A stretch of DNA of 64,000 bases from Bacteroidota bacterium (GCA_029237775.1 JAQZBR010000002.1:62001-126000), one strand, 5' to 3'; shown: positions 41,906 to 51,819, numbered from the stretch's first letter. Notes: generated by a model from the letters alone, not told the origin. Numbers and translations: made by a program.

Positions 41906-42738
41906 CAGATCATGTTAAAGCTATGTTTGAGATATGATCCGAAGAATAATAAGTATTTTTTGGAATCCGGGATCCGGATGCGGGTCTGAATGACCTTTTC
42001 CGCAGGAGTTCGCTGGATCTTTTTAAAAAGAGAGATGTAATAAATGTATGCAAGATAAACCCCGAGCCTTGCTTTGCGTGGAAGCATCTTTATACCTCTC
42101 AGCCCGGCATCAAAATCCTTTTGGATATCAGCTTCAATTTCTTTTTTAGTTTGAGCATTAAAGTTAGTTGCGTCAAACCCGGGAAAATAGGAACGGCCAA
42201 GAGTATGAACATCAGCATTAAGATCACGTAAAAAATTGATCTTTTGAAAAGCTGAGCCAAGCTTCATTGCATCCGGTTTCAGCTTAAGGTATTCTTTTTC
42301 GTTGCCTTCAACAAAGATCTTCAGGCACATAAGACCGACCACCTCAGCGGATCCCAGGATGTACTCTTCGTAACCCTCACGGTTATAATTTGTTTTATCA
42401 AGATCCATTTCCATGCTTCTCAGAAATGTGTCGATCAGCTCAATATCAATGTGGTATTTATTTACCGTGTTCTGGAACGAATGAAGAATAGGGTTTAGGC
42501 TGATCTTTTCATTGATAGCATCGTGTGTGTCTTTTTTAAATCGGTTTAACAAATTGCGTTTATCCGTTCCGTGGAATGTGTCAACGATCTCATCCGCAAA
42601 CCTTACAAAACCGTAGATCGCGTGAATAGGCATAATAAAATCCTTGTGTAACAAACTTACACCCAACGAAAATGAAGTACTGTAGCTGGTTGTGACCAGC
42701 TTGCTGCATTTGTATGTTACTTCGTTATATAATTCCAT
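41905..42738 (-). CDS. crtB: Phytoene synthase
   Basis: 277 residues of the squalene/phytoene synthase family. FVRFADEIVD is the first aspartate-rich motif, and INFLRDLNADVHTLGRSYFP the second, both binding prenyl diphosphate through magnesium. YEEYILGSAEVVGLMCLKIF lies between them. It condenses two geranylgeranyl diphosphates to phytoene. No crtE is in the window, so the substrate is supplied elsewhere. A 135-base gap containing repeats separates it from crtI. Confidence 0.93.
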   Translation of the reverse strand: MELYNEVTYKCSKLVTTSYSTSFSLGVSLLHKDFIMPIHAIYGFVRFADEIVDTFHGTDKRNLLNRFKKDTHDAINEKISLNPILHSFQNTVNKYHIDIELIDTFLRSMEMDLDKTNYNREGYEEYILGSAEVVGLMCLKIFVEGNEKEYLKLKPDAMKLGSAFQKINFLRDLNADVHTLGRSYFPGFDATNFNAQTKKEIEADIQKDFDAGLRGIKMLPRKARLGVYLAYIYYISLFKKIQRTPAEKVIQTRIRIPDSKKYLLFFGSYLKHSFNMI

Positions 42739-42741
42739 TGG

Positions 42742-42776
42742 TGCGAATACGAATTCATTACTAATTTACGAATCTG
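42742..42776. repeat. ACGAAT repeat upstream of crtB
   Basis: GCGAAT, ACGAAT, ACTAAT and ACGAAT at spacing 6, 11, 8 begin four bases upstream of the crtB start codon. It is related to the copies at 18557 and 26433. Confidence 0.8.
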
Positions 42777-42799
42777 TCGTGCAATCCTAGCTTCCCACA

Positions 42800-42834
42800 G
42801 ATCCTGATCCCGATAGCTATCGGGACAGGATGAC
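42800..42834. repeat. Palindromic element with GATCCTG ends
   Basis: A perfect 16-base palindrome, CCCGATAGCTATCGGG (42809-42824), is flanked by ATCCTG and CAGGAT. The outer parts match the family of the element at 4271-4328. It lies between crtI and crtB. Confidence 0.85.
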
Positions 42835-42873
42835 CTCCACACAGAACAATCAGAAGCCACAAACCACAAACTT

Positions 42874-44361
42874 TTAATCTTTAACCTTAAATTTCTTTAC
42901 AACTTCCCTTGCAGCTACCAATCCCGAAATAATACTCGGTGGAACTCCAGGTCCCGGAACAGTAAGCTGTCCGGCATAATACAGGTTGCTTACTTTTTTA
43001 TTCTTCATGCTCGGCTTTAAAATAGCCGTCTGCATCAATGTGTTTGCCAGTCCGTAAGCGTTACCGCCAAATGAATTGTAATCTTTTTTAAAATCACTGA
43101 TGGCGTAGCTTTTCTTTACTATGACATGTTGTTTGATCGATTGTCCGGTTAAATGTTCCAGCCTATCCATCATAATATTAAAATATTTTTCCCTGATCTC
43201 TTCCGTATCTTCAATATCAACAGCAATAGGAATTAAAAGTACTAAATTTTCTTTTCCTTCGGGAGCAACGCTCTTATCGGTCTTTGAAGCACAGGTAGAG
43301 TAGAAGAGAGGGTTTTCAGGCCATTGTGGACGATCATAGATCTCCTCAGCATGCTTATCAAATGGGGCGTCAAAAAATAAATTGTGATGCTCGAGGCCCT
43401 CGATCTTCTTATCAATACCAATATAGTACATCAGGCAGGAAGGCGCCATCTTCCTGGATTTCCAGTAATCAGTACTGTAATTACGATACTGCTCACCGAG
43501 TAGCTTTTGTTCAACATGGTTATAATCTGCAGCAGCGATGATCACATCTGCAGTATGTGTAATTCCATTGGAAACAATACTTACTGCTTTGTTATCTTTA
43601 ACATTGATGCGTTCCACACTTTCATTGCAGAGAACCTGCACACCTTCTTTTTTAGCCACGTTCACCATTGCATCAACGATCACCGACATTCCACCCATCG
43701 GATACCAGGTTCCCAGAACGATATCCGCATAATTCATCATACTGTATAACGCAGGTGTTTCCGAAGGTTTTGCACCTAGGAACAAAACAGGGAATTCGAG
43801 GAGCTGGATTAATTTTTCATCCTTGAAATGTTTGCGGATGTATTTGCTAATGGATTTAAAAAGATCCATTCGCAGCGCTGCATTCAGAATTCTGAAGTCC
43901 ATAAATTCCAGGATCGATAAGCTTGGTTTCTGTACAAAATCCGACATGCTGATCCTGTATTTATATTCGGCTTCTGCTAGAAAGCTTTTTAGCTGAGCAC
44001 TGCTGCCGGGTTCCTGTTTTTCAAACAGCTGATAGAATTCATTAAGATTTGCGGGAATCCTGAAAACATCATCCTTTCCGAAAAAAACTGCATAGGAAGG
44101 ATCAAGTCTGATAAGCTGGTATTGCTCCGCCACCGTAGTGCCGAATTCTTTGAAATAATCTTCGAAAACATCCGGCATCCAGTACCAGCTGGGACCCATA
44201 TCGAAAGTGAATCCATTGATCTCAAGCTTTCTTGCGCGGCCACCCGGTTCGGCATTCTTTTCAAAAAGCGTAACCTCAAATCCTTCCTTAGCAAGCTTGG
44301 TCGCTGCAGAGAGTCCTGCAAAGCCGCTTCCTATTACAATCGCTTTTGGTTTTATTCTCAC
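42874..44361 (-). CDS. crtI: Phytoene desaturase
   Basis: 495 residues starting with GTG at 44361. The FAD loop is VIGSGFAGLSAAT, EKNAEPGGRAR follows, and the C-terminal FAD contact is NLYYAGQLTVPGPGVPPSI, both standard for CrtI. FDMGPSWYWMPDVFEDYF is the typical substrate-channel segment. It turns phytoene into lycopene. It lies 20 bases downstream of rpe and is followed by crtB, so it probably starts the carotenoid part of the operon. Confidence 0.92.
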   Translation of the reverse strand: MRIKPKAIVIGSGFAGLSAATKLAKEGFEVTLFEKNAEPGGRARKLEINGFTFDMGPSWYWMPDVFEDYFKEFGTTVAEQYQLIRLDPSYAVFFGKDDVFRIPANLNEFYQLFEKQEPGSSAQLKSFLAEAEYKYRISMSDFVQKPSLSILEFMDFRILNAALRMDLFKSISKYIRKHFKDEKLIQLLEFPVLFLGAKPSETPALYSMMNYADIVLGTWYPMGGMSVIVDAMVNVAKKEGVQVLCNESVERINVKDNKAVSIVSNGITHTADVIIAAADYNHVEQKLLGEQYRNYSTDYWKSRKMAPSCLMYYIGIDKKIEGLEHHNLFFDAPFDKHAEEIYDRPQWPENPLFYSTCASKTDKSVAPEGKENLVLLIPIAVDIEDTEEIREKYFNIMMDRLEHLTGQSIKQHVIVKKSYAISDFKKDYNSFGGNAYGLANTLMQTAILKPSMKNKKVSNLYYAGQLTVPGPGVPPSIISGLVAAREVVKKFKVKD

Positions 44362-44381
44362 TTCAGGTTTTGCTGTACGAT

Positions 44382-45029
44382 TTATTTTTTGAGATCAGCT
44401 ATTGTCTTTAAAGGATCGGGAGATGAGAAGACGGTATTGCCGGCTACCAATACACTCGCACCGGCATCAATAAGTTTTTTGTAATTATTCATATCCACTC
44501 CGCCATCAATCTCAATCATTGTTTCCGATTTAATTGTACTGATCATTTCTTTTAAAGCAGCAACCTTGCGGTATGTATTCTCAATGAACTTTTGTCCTCC
44601 AAAACCCGGGTTAACACTCATCACGCAGATCAGGTCAGCATCCTCAACGATATCAGCCAGCAGCTGAACTGACGTATGAGGGTTGATAGCCACACCGGCT
44701 TTCATTCCAAGAGCCTTGATAGCCTGAAGCGTGCGGTGCAAATGAGTGCAGGCTTCTAAATGAACAGTTAAAATATCGGCTCCCGCATCTTTAAATGCCT
44801 GTAAATAACGATCAGGATCATTGATCATTAAATGCACATCCAAAGGTTTGGTCGCGTGCTTCTTTATAGCTTTTACAACCGGGAACCCGAAGGAAATATT
44901 CGGAACAAACATCCCATCCATTATATCAACATGAAACCAGTCAGCTTCACTTTTATTGATCATTTCAACGTCACGCTGGATGTTTGCAAAATCGGCTGAT
45001 AAAATAGAAGGGGCAATTATATGGCTCAT
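44382..45029 (-). CDS. rpe: Ribulose-phosphate 3-epimerase
   Basis: 215 residues with a TIM-barrel pattern: APSILSADFANI at the start, WFHVDIMDGMFVPNISFG with metal-binding His and Asp, DVHLMINDP, MSVNPGFGGQKFI, and EIDGGVD with the second catalytic Asp. It interconverts ribulose 5-phosphate and xylulose 5-phosphate. The closeness to crtI may give it a shared transcript with the carotenoid genes. Confidence 0.95.
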   Translation of the reverse strand: MSHIIAPSILSADFANIQRDVEMINKSEADWFHVDIMDGMFVPNISFGFPVVKAIKKHATKPLDVHLMINDPDRYLQAFKDAGADILTVHLEACTHLHRTLQAIKALGMKAGVAINPHTSVQLLADIVEDADLICVMSVNPGFGGQKFIENTYRKVAALKEMISTIKSETMIEIDGGVDMNNYKKLIDAGASVLVAGNTVFSSPDPLKTIADLKK

Positions 45030-45036
45030 CTTTAAA

Positions 45037-45068
45037 TTGGAGAATTAGAGATTTGAATTGTTGAATTA
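45037..45068. repeat. Period-8 array, TTGAATTA-like units
   Basis: Four octamers in phase (TTGGAGAA, TTAGAGAT, TTGAATTG, TTGAATTA) begin eight bases upstream of the rpe start codon. Confidence 0.8.
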
Positions 45069-45140
45069 GGAAGGCGAAGGTAAGAAAAAAGGAGGGAGAT
45101 TCTTAATGTGGGGCTTATGATTCGATGCCTGAGTTCAGAA

Positions 45141-47312
45141 TTATCTGATAAGTGTTACGAAGCCCGATTTCTGATTCTCTCTTTCCGTTCTGGTTGAATA
45201 GTCAACAGTCCAGAAATAAGTGCCATCAGGACAATCCAAACTTCCGGTTTGTCCGTTCCAACCTCTTTGTAAGTTATTTGTCTCGTAAACTTTTTGCCCC
45301 CATCTGTTGTAAATAACGAGATGTGCAGAAGGAATATAGCTATATTCCATGGGAGAAAAATAATCATTAGAACCATCATTGTTTGGAGTAAAAGTGTTCG
45401 GCATCTGAAGGCCGGAAATACAATCAGAATAATCAATCACGATTGTATCTGACGACTGGCATTGCCCGGCCGTAACTACTATCCAGTATGTACCTGCCTC
45501 CCGGACCAGATACTGAGATGATGTAGAATTGTCCTGCCAGAGTGAAGAAGCACTCTCATTATGTGTATTCAGTAATAGCTCATCTTTATTGCACATGGTT
45601 GTATCATTACCAAGATCGACCTCTGTATCATTAATTGTGACGTTAACTGTATCACGAATACAGTTGTTAGGACTAACCTCTACCCAATATGTGCCGCTCT
45701 GTTGAACCTGCAAAATTGAAGCGGTGGAACTGTCATGCCAGAGATAATTGGCCCCGGCAACAGTAACATCGAGTGTTAGCAGCTGACCTCCGCAAAGGAT
45801 CGTATCGGAAGGAAATGAAATGATACTAGTGGATGAATACTTTGCAAAAAATGTGTTTTGTCCTGCTCCCGATGAAGTGAGTGTATGTGAATCAGGCCCC
45901 GGATCAAAATCGCCTGTTTGTTTAAAACCTCCCGCAAGAAATTGATTTCCTTGTGATACATCAAGAACGGCCTGAGTCACGTTACTTGCATATCCATTAT
46001 TTCCTATTTTCGAAGCCCAAGAGTAATTTCCATTCATATCATATTTAGCAAGGAAATTCATAAATGCAGAAGGAGCATTAGAAGCCAAATAATTAGTCGC
46101 AGGGCCAGGGTTAAAATCAGCACTGGAAAAAAATCCTGCTATGAAAATGGACATTTCACAATCAAGCTTTATTCCGGTTACTGCGCAAAATCCGCCAGTT
46201 ATTCCTTTGACCCAGACGAAATTTCCATTACCATCATATTTGCCAATGAAGGTGGATGGATTTGTCGCGGTTAAATTGTTCGTTCCCGTACCTGGATCAA
46301 AATCGACTGTTCCCGAAAAATCTCCTGTAAGAATTATATTTTCAGAATTATCTATAGCGGGTTTTATATTTCTCCAGGTTGTAAAGCCTCCATGATCATT
46401 CACATTTATCTTTTTAGCCCAAACAAAATCCCCCTGCGCGTTATAACGGGCAAGGAAGCGGTCTGCGGTAGTTGTGGCATTGATATAATAAATACCCGGT
46501 CCAGGATCAAAATCCACCTGGTTGCCAAAGAAGCCTGTAATGAATATGTTACCGTTATCCGAAGTCTCTATAGCAGAACTTCCGCCCAAGTATCCCACAC
46601 TTGGAATCCCCTTCGCCCATTGCATGTTGCCATTTGCATCATATTTCGCGAAGAAGATACCTAAATTATAAAAACTTGTAAGGACCACGGGATTGGTTCC
46701 TGGAATCACCAGGGTATCATAAAATTGGCTCGTGATAAAAATTTCATTGTCATCATTTATCGAAATATCTTGATCTGTGACTCCGATGGACTCCCCCGAG
46801 CCTGTAGACCATATGTAATTTCCTGATGAATTATATTTCGCGATAAAAAATATCTGTTTACCCGGATGATCCACATTTAAAAAAGCCGTAGCTGGTCCGG
46901 GATCGAAATCACTTGTGTCTGAGCAATACCCAGTAATTACAATGTCGCCTGCATTATCAATGCAGATATCTTTAACAATGGGACCAATCAGATTTTTAAT
47001 CCATACAAAATTCCCATTCTGATCATATTTGGCGAAGAACATCGCATAATTATGATTTGCATAATGATAGAATATAGAAGGACCCGGATCAAAGTCGACA
47101 GTATCATAATACATGCCTGTGATGTAGGTATTTCCGTATATATCCACGGCTATGGCCGAACATGTTGACTCGCCAGGAGTAAGGAAAGTAATTGAGCTTG
47201 TTCCTTTTCCTGCCAAACTCTTGGCCCAATTGTAGTTTTGTGCTTTCAGGTTTCGTGCACCGAAATTCAATGTTGTACACACAAGAAGAAACAGGTGTAA
47301 AAAATGTTTCAA
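45141..47312 (-). CDS. Secreted DFDPGPG-repeat protein with gliding-motility (type B) C-terminal domain
   Basis: About 723 residues. There is no suitable ATG. The TTG at 47312 gives a proper signal peptide (KHFLHLFLLVCTTLNF, cleavage after LKAQ), whereas the open frame to 47354 would add 14 residues next to the rpoD terminator. Six or seven repeats built on VDFDPGPGxYxI and FFAKYDxNGNFVWxK follow, like those of the protein at 21230. Then come two copies of a Cys-containing segment (SGTYWVEVSPNNC, AGTYWIVVTAGQC). The last 85 residues (PNTFTPNNDGSNDYF, IYNRWGQKVYE, GTYFWTVDY) are a CHU_C/T9SS type B sorting domain. Confidence 0.85.
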   Translation of the reverse strand: MKHFLHLFLLVCTTLNFGARNLKAQNYNWAKSLAGKGTSSITFLTPGESTCSAIAVDIYGNTYITGMYYDTVDFDPGPSIFYHYANHNYAMFFAKYDQNGNFVWIKNLIGPIVKDICIDNAGDIVITGYCSDTSDFDPGPATAFLNVDHPGKQIFFIAKYNSSGNYIWSTGSGESIGVTDQDISINDDNEIFITSQFYDTLVIPGTNPVVLTSFYNLGIFFAKYDANGNMQWAKGIPSVGYLGGSSAIETSDNGNIFITGFFGNQVDFDPGPGIYYINATTTADRFLARYNAQGDFVWAKKINVNDHGGFTTWRNIKPAIDNSENIILTGDFSGTVDFDPGTGTNNLTATNPSTFIGKYDGNGNFVWVKGITGGFCAVTGIKLDCEMSIFIAGFFSSADFNPGPATNYLASNAPSAFMNFLAKYDMNGNYSWASKIGNNGYASNVTQAVLDVSQGNQFLAGGFKQTGDFDPGPDSHTLTSSGAGQNTFFAKYSSTSIISFPSDTILCGGQLLTLDVTVAGANYLWHDSSTASILQVQQSGTYWVEVSPNNCIRDTVNVTINDTEVDLGNDTTMCNKDELLLNTHNESASSLWQDNSTSSQYLVREAGTYWIVVTAGQCQSSDTIVIDYSDCISGLQMPNTFTPNNDGSNDYFSPMEYSYIPSAHLVIYNRWGQKVYETNNLQRGWNGQTGSLDCPDGTYFWTVDYSTRTERENQKSGFVTLIR

Positions 47313-47355
47313 AGGCCTTAGATTTTTGTTTTGAAGGCTAAAAAAGCATACCAAT

Positions 47356-47390
47356 AAAAAAACAAAAGGAAGCGTTTCCGCTTCCTTTTG
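47356..47390 (-). terminator. Rho-independent terminator of rpoD
   Basis: A perfect 12-bp stem (47363-47374 with 47379-47390) and a 4-base loop are followed on the minus strand by a run of seven T. It lies 42 bases after the rpoD stop. Confidence 0.9.
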
Positions 47391-47431
47391 TAAAATTTAC
47401 ACCGGTGTTCGACCGGATCACAACCAAAAAA

Positions 47432-48301
47432 TTATCCTAAATATGTTTTCAAGATCTTGCTTCTTGAAGTATGTTTTAATCTGCGGATCGCTTTTTCCTT
47501 GATCTGACGGACCCGTTCACGGGTAAGGTCAAACTTCTCACCGATCTCTTCCAATGTCATCGCGTGTTCACCGCTTAAGCCGAAGTATAAGCGAACAACA
47601 TCTGCTTCACGAGAAGTAAGTGTATGTAAAGCTCTTTCAATTTCTCTTCTTAATGATTCGTGTAATAATCCATTCTCAGGATTTGGAGCATCGTCTGATT
47701 CCATTACATCATACATGCTGCCTGCGTTATCGTCACCGGTTGTCAGAGGTGCATCCATGGATACATGTCGACCGGTGTTCTTCATCGATTCCTTAACATC
47801 TGTTTCGGAGATCTCCAGAATGAAAGCGATTTCGGCAGGGCTAGGCTCGCGCTCGAATTCCTGCTCAAGTTTGGAAAATGTTTTATTGATCTTATTGATC
47901 GAACCGATCTTATTCAGAGGTAAACGCACAATACGTGATTGCTCAGCTAAAGCCTGAAGTATTGACTGGCGGATCCACCATACTGCGTAAGAGATGAATT
48001 TAAAACCGCGTGTTTCATCGAAACGCTGGGCAGCTTTGATCAATCCTAGATTTCCTTCGTTGATAAGGTCGGGAAGGCTAAGTCCCTGATTCTGGTACTG
48101 TTTTGATACAGAGACAACGAAACGCAAGTTCGCTTTTGTCAGTTTCTCAAGAGCTCCCTGGTCTCCGGCACGGATCTTACGGGCTAATTCAACTTCTTCA
48201 TCTGCAGTGATCAGGTCCACTTTTCCGATTTCCTGTAAATACTTGTCCAGTGACGCAGTTTCGCGGTTAGTAACCTGCTTCGATATCTTGAGCTGTCTCA
48301 T
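47432..48301 (-). CDS. rpoD: Primary sigma factor, RpoD/SigA
   Basis: 289 residues from the ATG at 48301, matching the short primary sigma factors of Bacteroidota that begin MRQLKI and lack region 1.1 and the large non-conserved region. [10 protein letters not shown] is region 1.2, [30 protein letters not shown] and [13 protein letters not shown] are region 2, and [26 protein letters not shown] is region 4.2. It directs transcription from the TAnnTTTG-type promoters noted in this window. Confidence 0.96.
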   Translation of the reverse strand: MRQLKISKQVTNRETASLDKYLQEIGKVDLITADEEVELARKIRAGDQGALEKLTKANLRFVVSVSKQYQNQGLSLPDLINEGNLGLIKAAQRFDETRGFKFISYAVWWIRQSILQALAEQSRIVRLPLNKIGSINKINKTFSKLEQEFEREPSPAEIAFILEISETDVKESMKNTGRHVSMDAPLTTGDDNAGSMYDVMESDDAPNPENGLLHESLRREIERALHTLTSREADVVRLYFGLSGEHAMTLEEIGEKFDLTRERVRQIKEKAIRRLKHTSRSKILKTYLG

Positions 48302-48494
48302 AAAAAAATACGGTGGTTTATTTGAAAACGATAATCCTATACGAACCGTTTCCATTAAATGTTACACTAAAGTACATTTTTTTTACGATTAATGAAGAAT
48401 TTTACCCGACAGATGGTTTTTTTCTTGAAATGCAGAATGGTGGCGGTTTCCCGACATTCGAAGTCTCAAACAAAAAGATATTCGATAAATTCCT

Positions 48495-48869
48495 TTAATT
48501 GCCCGTTGGAATAATGGAATCTGTTTCAACCATAAGCATAACAGTCTTTTTGGGCGCTCTGGGCCTGTGCATTACACCTTTGGTAATCGTAACCCCCTGA
48601 TTAGGATTGAGTTCAATTGTTCTGTCTTCAAGATCTATCAGCAGCTGGCCTTCAACAACAAAGAAAAATTCATCATCGTTGTCATGCTTGTGCCAGTGAT
48701 ATTCCCCCTCTACGATTCCAAGGCGAACTACACTGTCGTTAACTTTCGTAAGAGTCTGATTGAACCATTTATCCTGGCATGCTTTCACCTCTTCATTGAG
48801 ATCCATTCTTTCGAGATGATCAAATTTGATGTCGAGGCGGGTGTTGTATTTTGCGAAGTCGTTTTCCAT
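48495..48869 (-). CDS. Cupin-domain protein
   Basis: 124 residues with one conserved cupin barrel. HWHKHDNDDEFFFVVEG gives the first metal-binding motif (two His and a Glu), and ITKGVMHRPRA the second His. N-terminal DIKFDHLERMDLNEEV is not informative. Small single-cupin proteins of this kind can be isomerases, dioxygenases or binding proteins; the reaction cannot be told. Confidence 0.83.
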   Translation of the reverse strand: MENDFAKYNTRLDIKFDHLERMDLNEEVKACQDKWFNQTLTKVNDSVVRLGIVEGEYHWHKHDNDDEFFFVVEGQLLIDLEDRTIELNPNQGVTITKGVMHRPRAPKKTVMLMVETDSIIPTGN

Positions 48870-48889
48870 GTTTTAAATGTAAGGAAAAA

Positions 48890-48917
48890 GGTTATTGGTT
48901 AAAGGTTAAATGTTAAT
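48890..48917. repeat. Period-7 array, GGTTAAA units
   Basis: GGTTATT, GGTTAAA, GGTTAAA and TGTTAAT are exactly in phase, 21 bases upstream of the cupin start codon. Confidence 0.82.
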
Positions 48918-49147
48918 AGTGCTTGAGCCGTAGAAAATTATAATAATATCGATTTGGAACCTCTGGCCCTCTGGAGAGCGGAATAGATTTCGTTACATTA
49001 TAATTCAGATTCGGCAAAAGCCTTTAAACAATCAAATCATAATTTCATCAGAATGATCGAAGATTATCATAGTTTGCCACATAAAAATCTTAACAAATCT
49101 GCGTTCCATTTATGCACAGCGAATCTTTTCTTAGCGTCTTTAGTGAT

Positions 49148-49186
49148 AAAAAAAACTCCCACCTTTCGATGAGAGTTTCTTTTTTC
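49148..49186 (-). terminator. Rho-independent terminator of pnp
   Basis: AAACTC and GAGTTT form the outer stem with two further pairs inside and an eight-base loop, and a run of T follows on the minus strand. It is 19 bases after the pnp stop. Confidence 0.8.
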
Positions 49187-49204
49187 AATTTACTTATTTG
49201 AATA

Positions 49205-51361
49205 TTAATTCTGCGCAGCTTGCTCTTTTTGCTCTGGCTTTGGCAATAATGCTTTGCGTGACAATTTGAACTTACCTGTTTTTGGATCTGTACCGATCAA
49301 TTTCACCTGGATCTTGTCTCCTTCTTTCAGGATACCTTCCATAGATTCTAATCTGCGGTGTTCAACTTCAGAGATGTGTAATAAACCATCTTTACCAGGC
49401 ATGAATTCAACGAAAGCTCCGAACGCCATGATGGATTTTACTTTTCCTTCGTATACTTCACCAACTTCCGGTTGTGCAACAATACCTTTGATCTTAGAAA
49501 GCACTGCGTTGATAGCATCCGCATTCGTAGCAACGATATCGATATGCCCCTGGTTGTTGATCTCTTCGATAACAATGGTAGCGCCTGTTTCACGCTGCAT
49601 TTCCTGGATGATCTTTCCTCCGGGCCCGATGATCGCTCCGATGAATTCTTTAGGAATAACCATCTTCACGATGCGTGGTGCATGTGGTTTGTAATCAGGA
49701 CGTGTTTCGTTGATCGTTTTGGTCATCTCATTAAGGATGTGTAAACGTCCTCTTTTAGCTTGTTCCAAAGCTTCTGCCATTACTTCGTATGGTAAACCGT
49801 CAACTTTCAAGTCCATCTGACAAGCAGTGATACCGTCTTTTGTACCTGTAACTTTAAAGTCCATATCACCTAAATGATCTTCATCACCAAGGATATCAGA
49901 AAGAATAGCGTATTTACCTTTATCGTCAGTGATCAATCCCATTGCAATACCTGATACCGGCTTCGTGATCTTTACTCCGGCATCCATCAATGCAAGTGTA
50001 CCTGCACAAACTGTAGCCATTGAAGAAGAACCGTTAGATTCAAGGATATCAGAAACAACACGAACAGTATATGGATTCTCAGGAGAAAGCACTTGTTTAA
50101 GAGCACGTTCAGCTAAGTTGCCGTGACCAACTTCACGTCTTCCAGGACCACGGTTAGGTTTTACTTCACCTGTAGAGAAAGAAGGGAAATTGTAATGTAA
50201 CATGAAATTATTTTGTCCCTGGAATAAAGCTCTGTCGATAGACTGAAGATCTAATTTTGTTCCAAGAGTCACAGAAGTCAGTGACTGAGTTTCTCCACGT
50301 GTGAAGATCGCAGAACCGTGTGCAGATGGCAAATAACCGATCTCGCTCCAGATAGGGCGGATCTGATCAGTTTTACGGCCATCCAAGCGAGCTCTTTCAT
50401 CAAGAACAAATCTGCGTACAGCATCATACTCAACTTCGTGATAATATTTTTTTACCAATGAAGGGTTGATCGTTGCTTTTTCCTCTTCTGAGAATGAATC
50501 CATGAATTCAGTAACTACAGCTTTGAAAGCAGCTCCACGCTCTTTCTTGTTTGGATTTTGTGTTTTAGCAACAGCATAAGCTTTATCGTAAAGCGCTTTG
50601 TGAACGCGTTCACGTAATGCTTCATCGTTAGTTTCGTGATTGTATTCACGCTTAACGATCTTGCCTTTAGAAGCTTCAACTTTCTTTACAAGTTCGTTGA
50701 TCGCATTGATCTGGATCTTGATTGCTTCGTGAGCAAATTTGATAGCCTCAAGCATTTCTGCTTCAGAAACTTCTTTCATTTCACCTTCAACCATCATAAT
50801 ATCCTTTGCATTCGCAGCAACGATAATATCAAGTGTTGATTTTGTCTGTTCTTCAACAGAAGGGTTAACCATAAGCTTACCATCTACTTTAGAAACGCGT
50901 ACTTCAGAAACCGGTCCTGCGAAAGGAATATCGGAAACGGAGATAGCGGCAGATGCAGCCAGACAAGCCAAAGCATCCGGTGATGCGTTTTTATCCCCGG
51001 ATATAAGGGAGATCATCACCTGTGTGTCAGAGTGATAATCCTCAGGGAATAGAGGACGTAATGCACGGTCAACCAAACGGCTGATCAATATTTCGTAATC
51101 GGATAAACGAGCTTCGCGTTTGAAGAATCCGCCAGGGAAACGTCCTGCGGAAGCAAATTTTTCCTGATAATCAACTGATAATGGAAGGAAGTCAGTTCCT
51201 TCTTTAGCGTCTTTGTTAGATACAACTGTTGCAAGCAACATGGTATCACCCATTTTAACAACCACCGAACCATCGGCTTGTTTCGCTAATTTTCCTGTTT
51301 CTAATGTAATTGAGCGACCATCGCCTAATTCAAATGTGTGTGAAATTCCAATTTGTGACAT
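49205..51361 (-). CDS. pnp: Polynucleotide phosphorylase
   Basis: 718 residues with the full PNPase order: first RNase PH domain ([18 protein letters not shown]), helical domain, second RNase PH domain ([31 protein letters not shown] with the catalytic Asp pair), KH domain ([15 protein letters not shown]) and S1 domain ([20 protein letters not shown]). It degrades RNA 3' to 5' with phosphate. It lies downstream of rpsO, the common bacterial order. Confidence 0.97.
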   Translation of the reverse strand: MSQIGISHTFELGDGRSITLETGKLAKQADGSVVVKMGDTMLLATVVSNKDAKEGTDFLPLSVDYQEKFASAGRFPGGFFKREARLSDYEILISRLVDRALRPLFPEDYHSDTQVMISLISGDKNASPDALACLAASAAISVSDIPFAGPVSEVRVSKVDGKLMVNPSVEEQTKSTLDIIVAANAKDIMMVEGEMKEVSEAEMLEAIKFAHEAIKIQINAINELVKKVEASKGKIVKREYNHETNDEALRERVHKALYDKAYAVAKTQNPNKKERGAAFKAVVTEFMDSFSEEEKATINPSLVKKYYHEVEYDAVRRFVLDERARLDGRKTDQIRPIWSEIGYLPSAHGSAIFTRGETQSLTSVTLGTKLDLQSIDRALFQGQNNFMLHYNFPSFSTGEVKPNRGPGRREVGHGNLAERALKQVLSPENPYTVRVVSDILESNGSSSMATVCAGTLALMDAGVKITKPVSGIAMGLITDDKGKYAILSDILGDEDHLGDMDFKVTGTKDGITACQMDLKVDGLPYEVMAEALEQAKRGRLHILNEMTKTINETRPDYKPHAPRIVKMVIPKEFIGAIIGPGGKIIQEMQRETGATIVIEEINNQGHIDIVATNADAINAVLSKIKGIVAQPEVGEVYEGKVKSIMAFGAFVEFMPGKDGLLHISEVEHRRLESMEGILKEGDKIQVKLIGTDPKTGKFKLSRKALLPKPEQKEQAAQN

Positions 51362-51427
51362 GTTTTTCTTTTTTAATTTATTGTTTTCTTGACCTCTTTA
51401 ATTATTTCAATCGTATTTATAAAATGC

Positions 51428-51456
51428 AAAAAAGCATCCCGGGTGTCCGGAATGCC
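51428..51456 (-). terminator. Terminator or attenuator between rpsO and pnp
   Basis: GCAT and ATGC with CGG and CCG form an imperfect hairpin followed on the minus strand by six T. It lies about 30 bases after the rpsO stop and may allow partial read-through into pnp, as in the classic rpsO-pnp operon. Confidence 0.7.
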
Positions 51457-51485
51457 TTCGAATAATATCTATTGGATCATTAAGA

Positions 51486-51755
51486 TTACTTTCTTAGATC
51501 TAATTTTTTAACTACTGCGCGGTATCTTTCGATATCAGTTTGTTTTAAGTAGTCAAGTAAGCTACGTCTTTTACCAACCAGGTTCAAAAGAGCACGCTGA
51601 GTTCCGAAATCTTTTTTGTTAGATTGCAGGTGGCCTGTTAAATGCAGAATTCTATGAGAAAACAAAGCGATCTGACCTTCTGCAGAACCAGTGTCCTTTT
51701 CTGATTTACCGTGTTTTTTGAAAATGTCTTTCTTAATTTCTGATGTTAAATACAT
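51486..51755 (-). CDS. rpsO: 30S ribosomal protein S15
   Basis: 89 residues from the ATG at 51755, the usual length of S15; the open frame to 51800 enters the promoter. SEKDTGSAEGQIALFSHRI and LNLVGKRRSLLDYLKQTD are the conserved 16S rRNA-binding and C-terminal helices. It binds 16S rRNA early in 30S assembly. Confidence 0.97.
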   Translation of the reverse strand: MYLTSEIKKDIFKKHGKSEKDTGSAEGQIALFSHRILHLTGHLQSNKKDFGTQRALLNLVGKRRSLLDYLKQTDIERYRAVVKKLDLRK

Positions 51756-51789
51756 TGTATTTCGTCTTTTAATTTTTAAATTCGGACTG

Positions 51790-51819
51790 CAAAGATACAA
51801 ATTCTCTTATAATCTCCAA
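51790..51819 (-). promoter_or_regulatory. rpsO promoter
   Basis: On the minus strand TTG (51819-51817), 19 bases, then TATCTTTG (51797-51790) matches the Bacteroidota -33/-7 pair. It lies 35 bases before the rpsO ATG. TATCTTTGCAGTCC is a common form in front of ribosomal genes in this phylum. Confidence 0.65.

Larger units (their letters stand above)
48870..49204. other. Gene-free stretch between pnp and the cupin gene (335 bases)
   Basis: It holds a period-7 array (48890-48917, GGTTAAA units) just upstream of the cupin start, an A+T-rich middle without a convincing frame or RNA gene, a weak period-8 segment with TTAGCGTC (49130-49137) and the pnp terminator (49148-49186). Confidence 0.6.

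Noticed and set aside
48944-48990. A short stretch resembling, in reverse orientation, the end of the DUF6992-like gene (GGAACCTCTGGCC shared with 39525-39537)
   Set aside because: The match is only about 12 to 20 bases with a gap and does not continue, so it is not evidence of a gene remnant.
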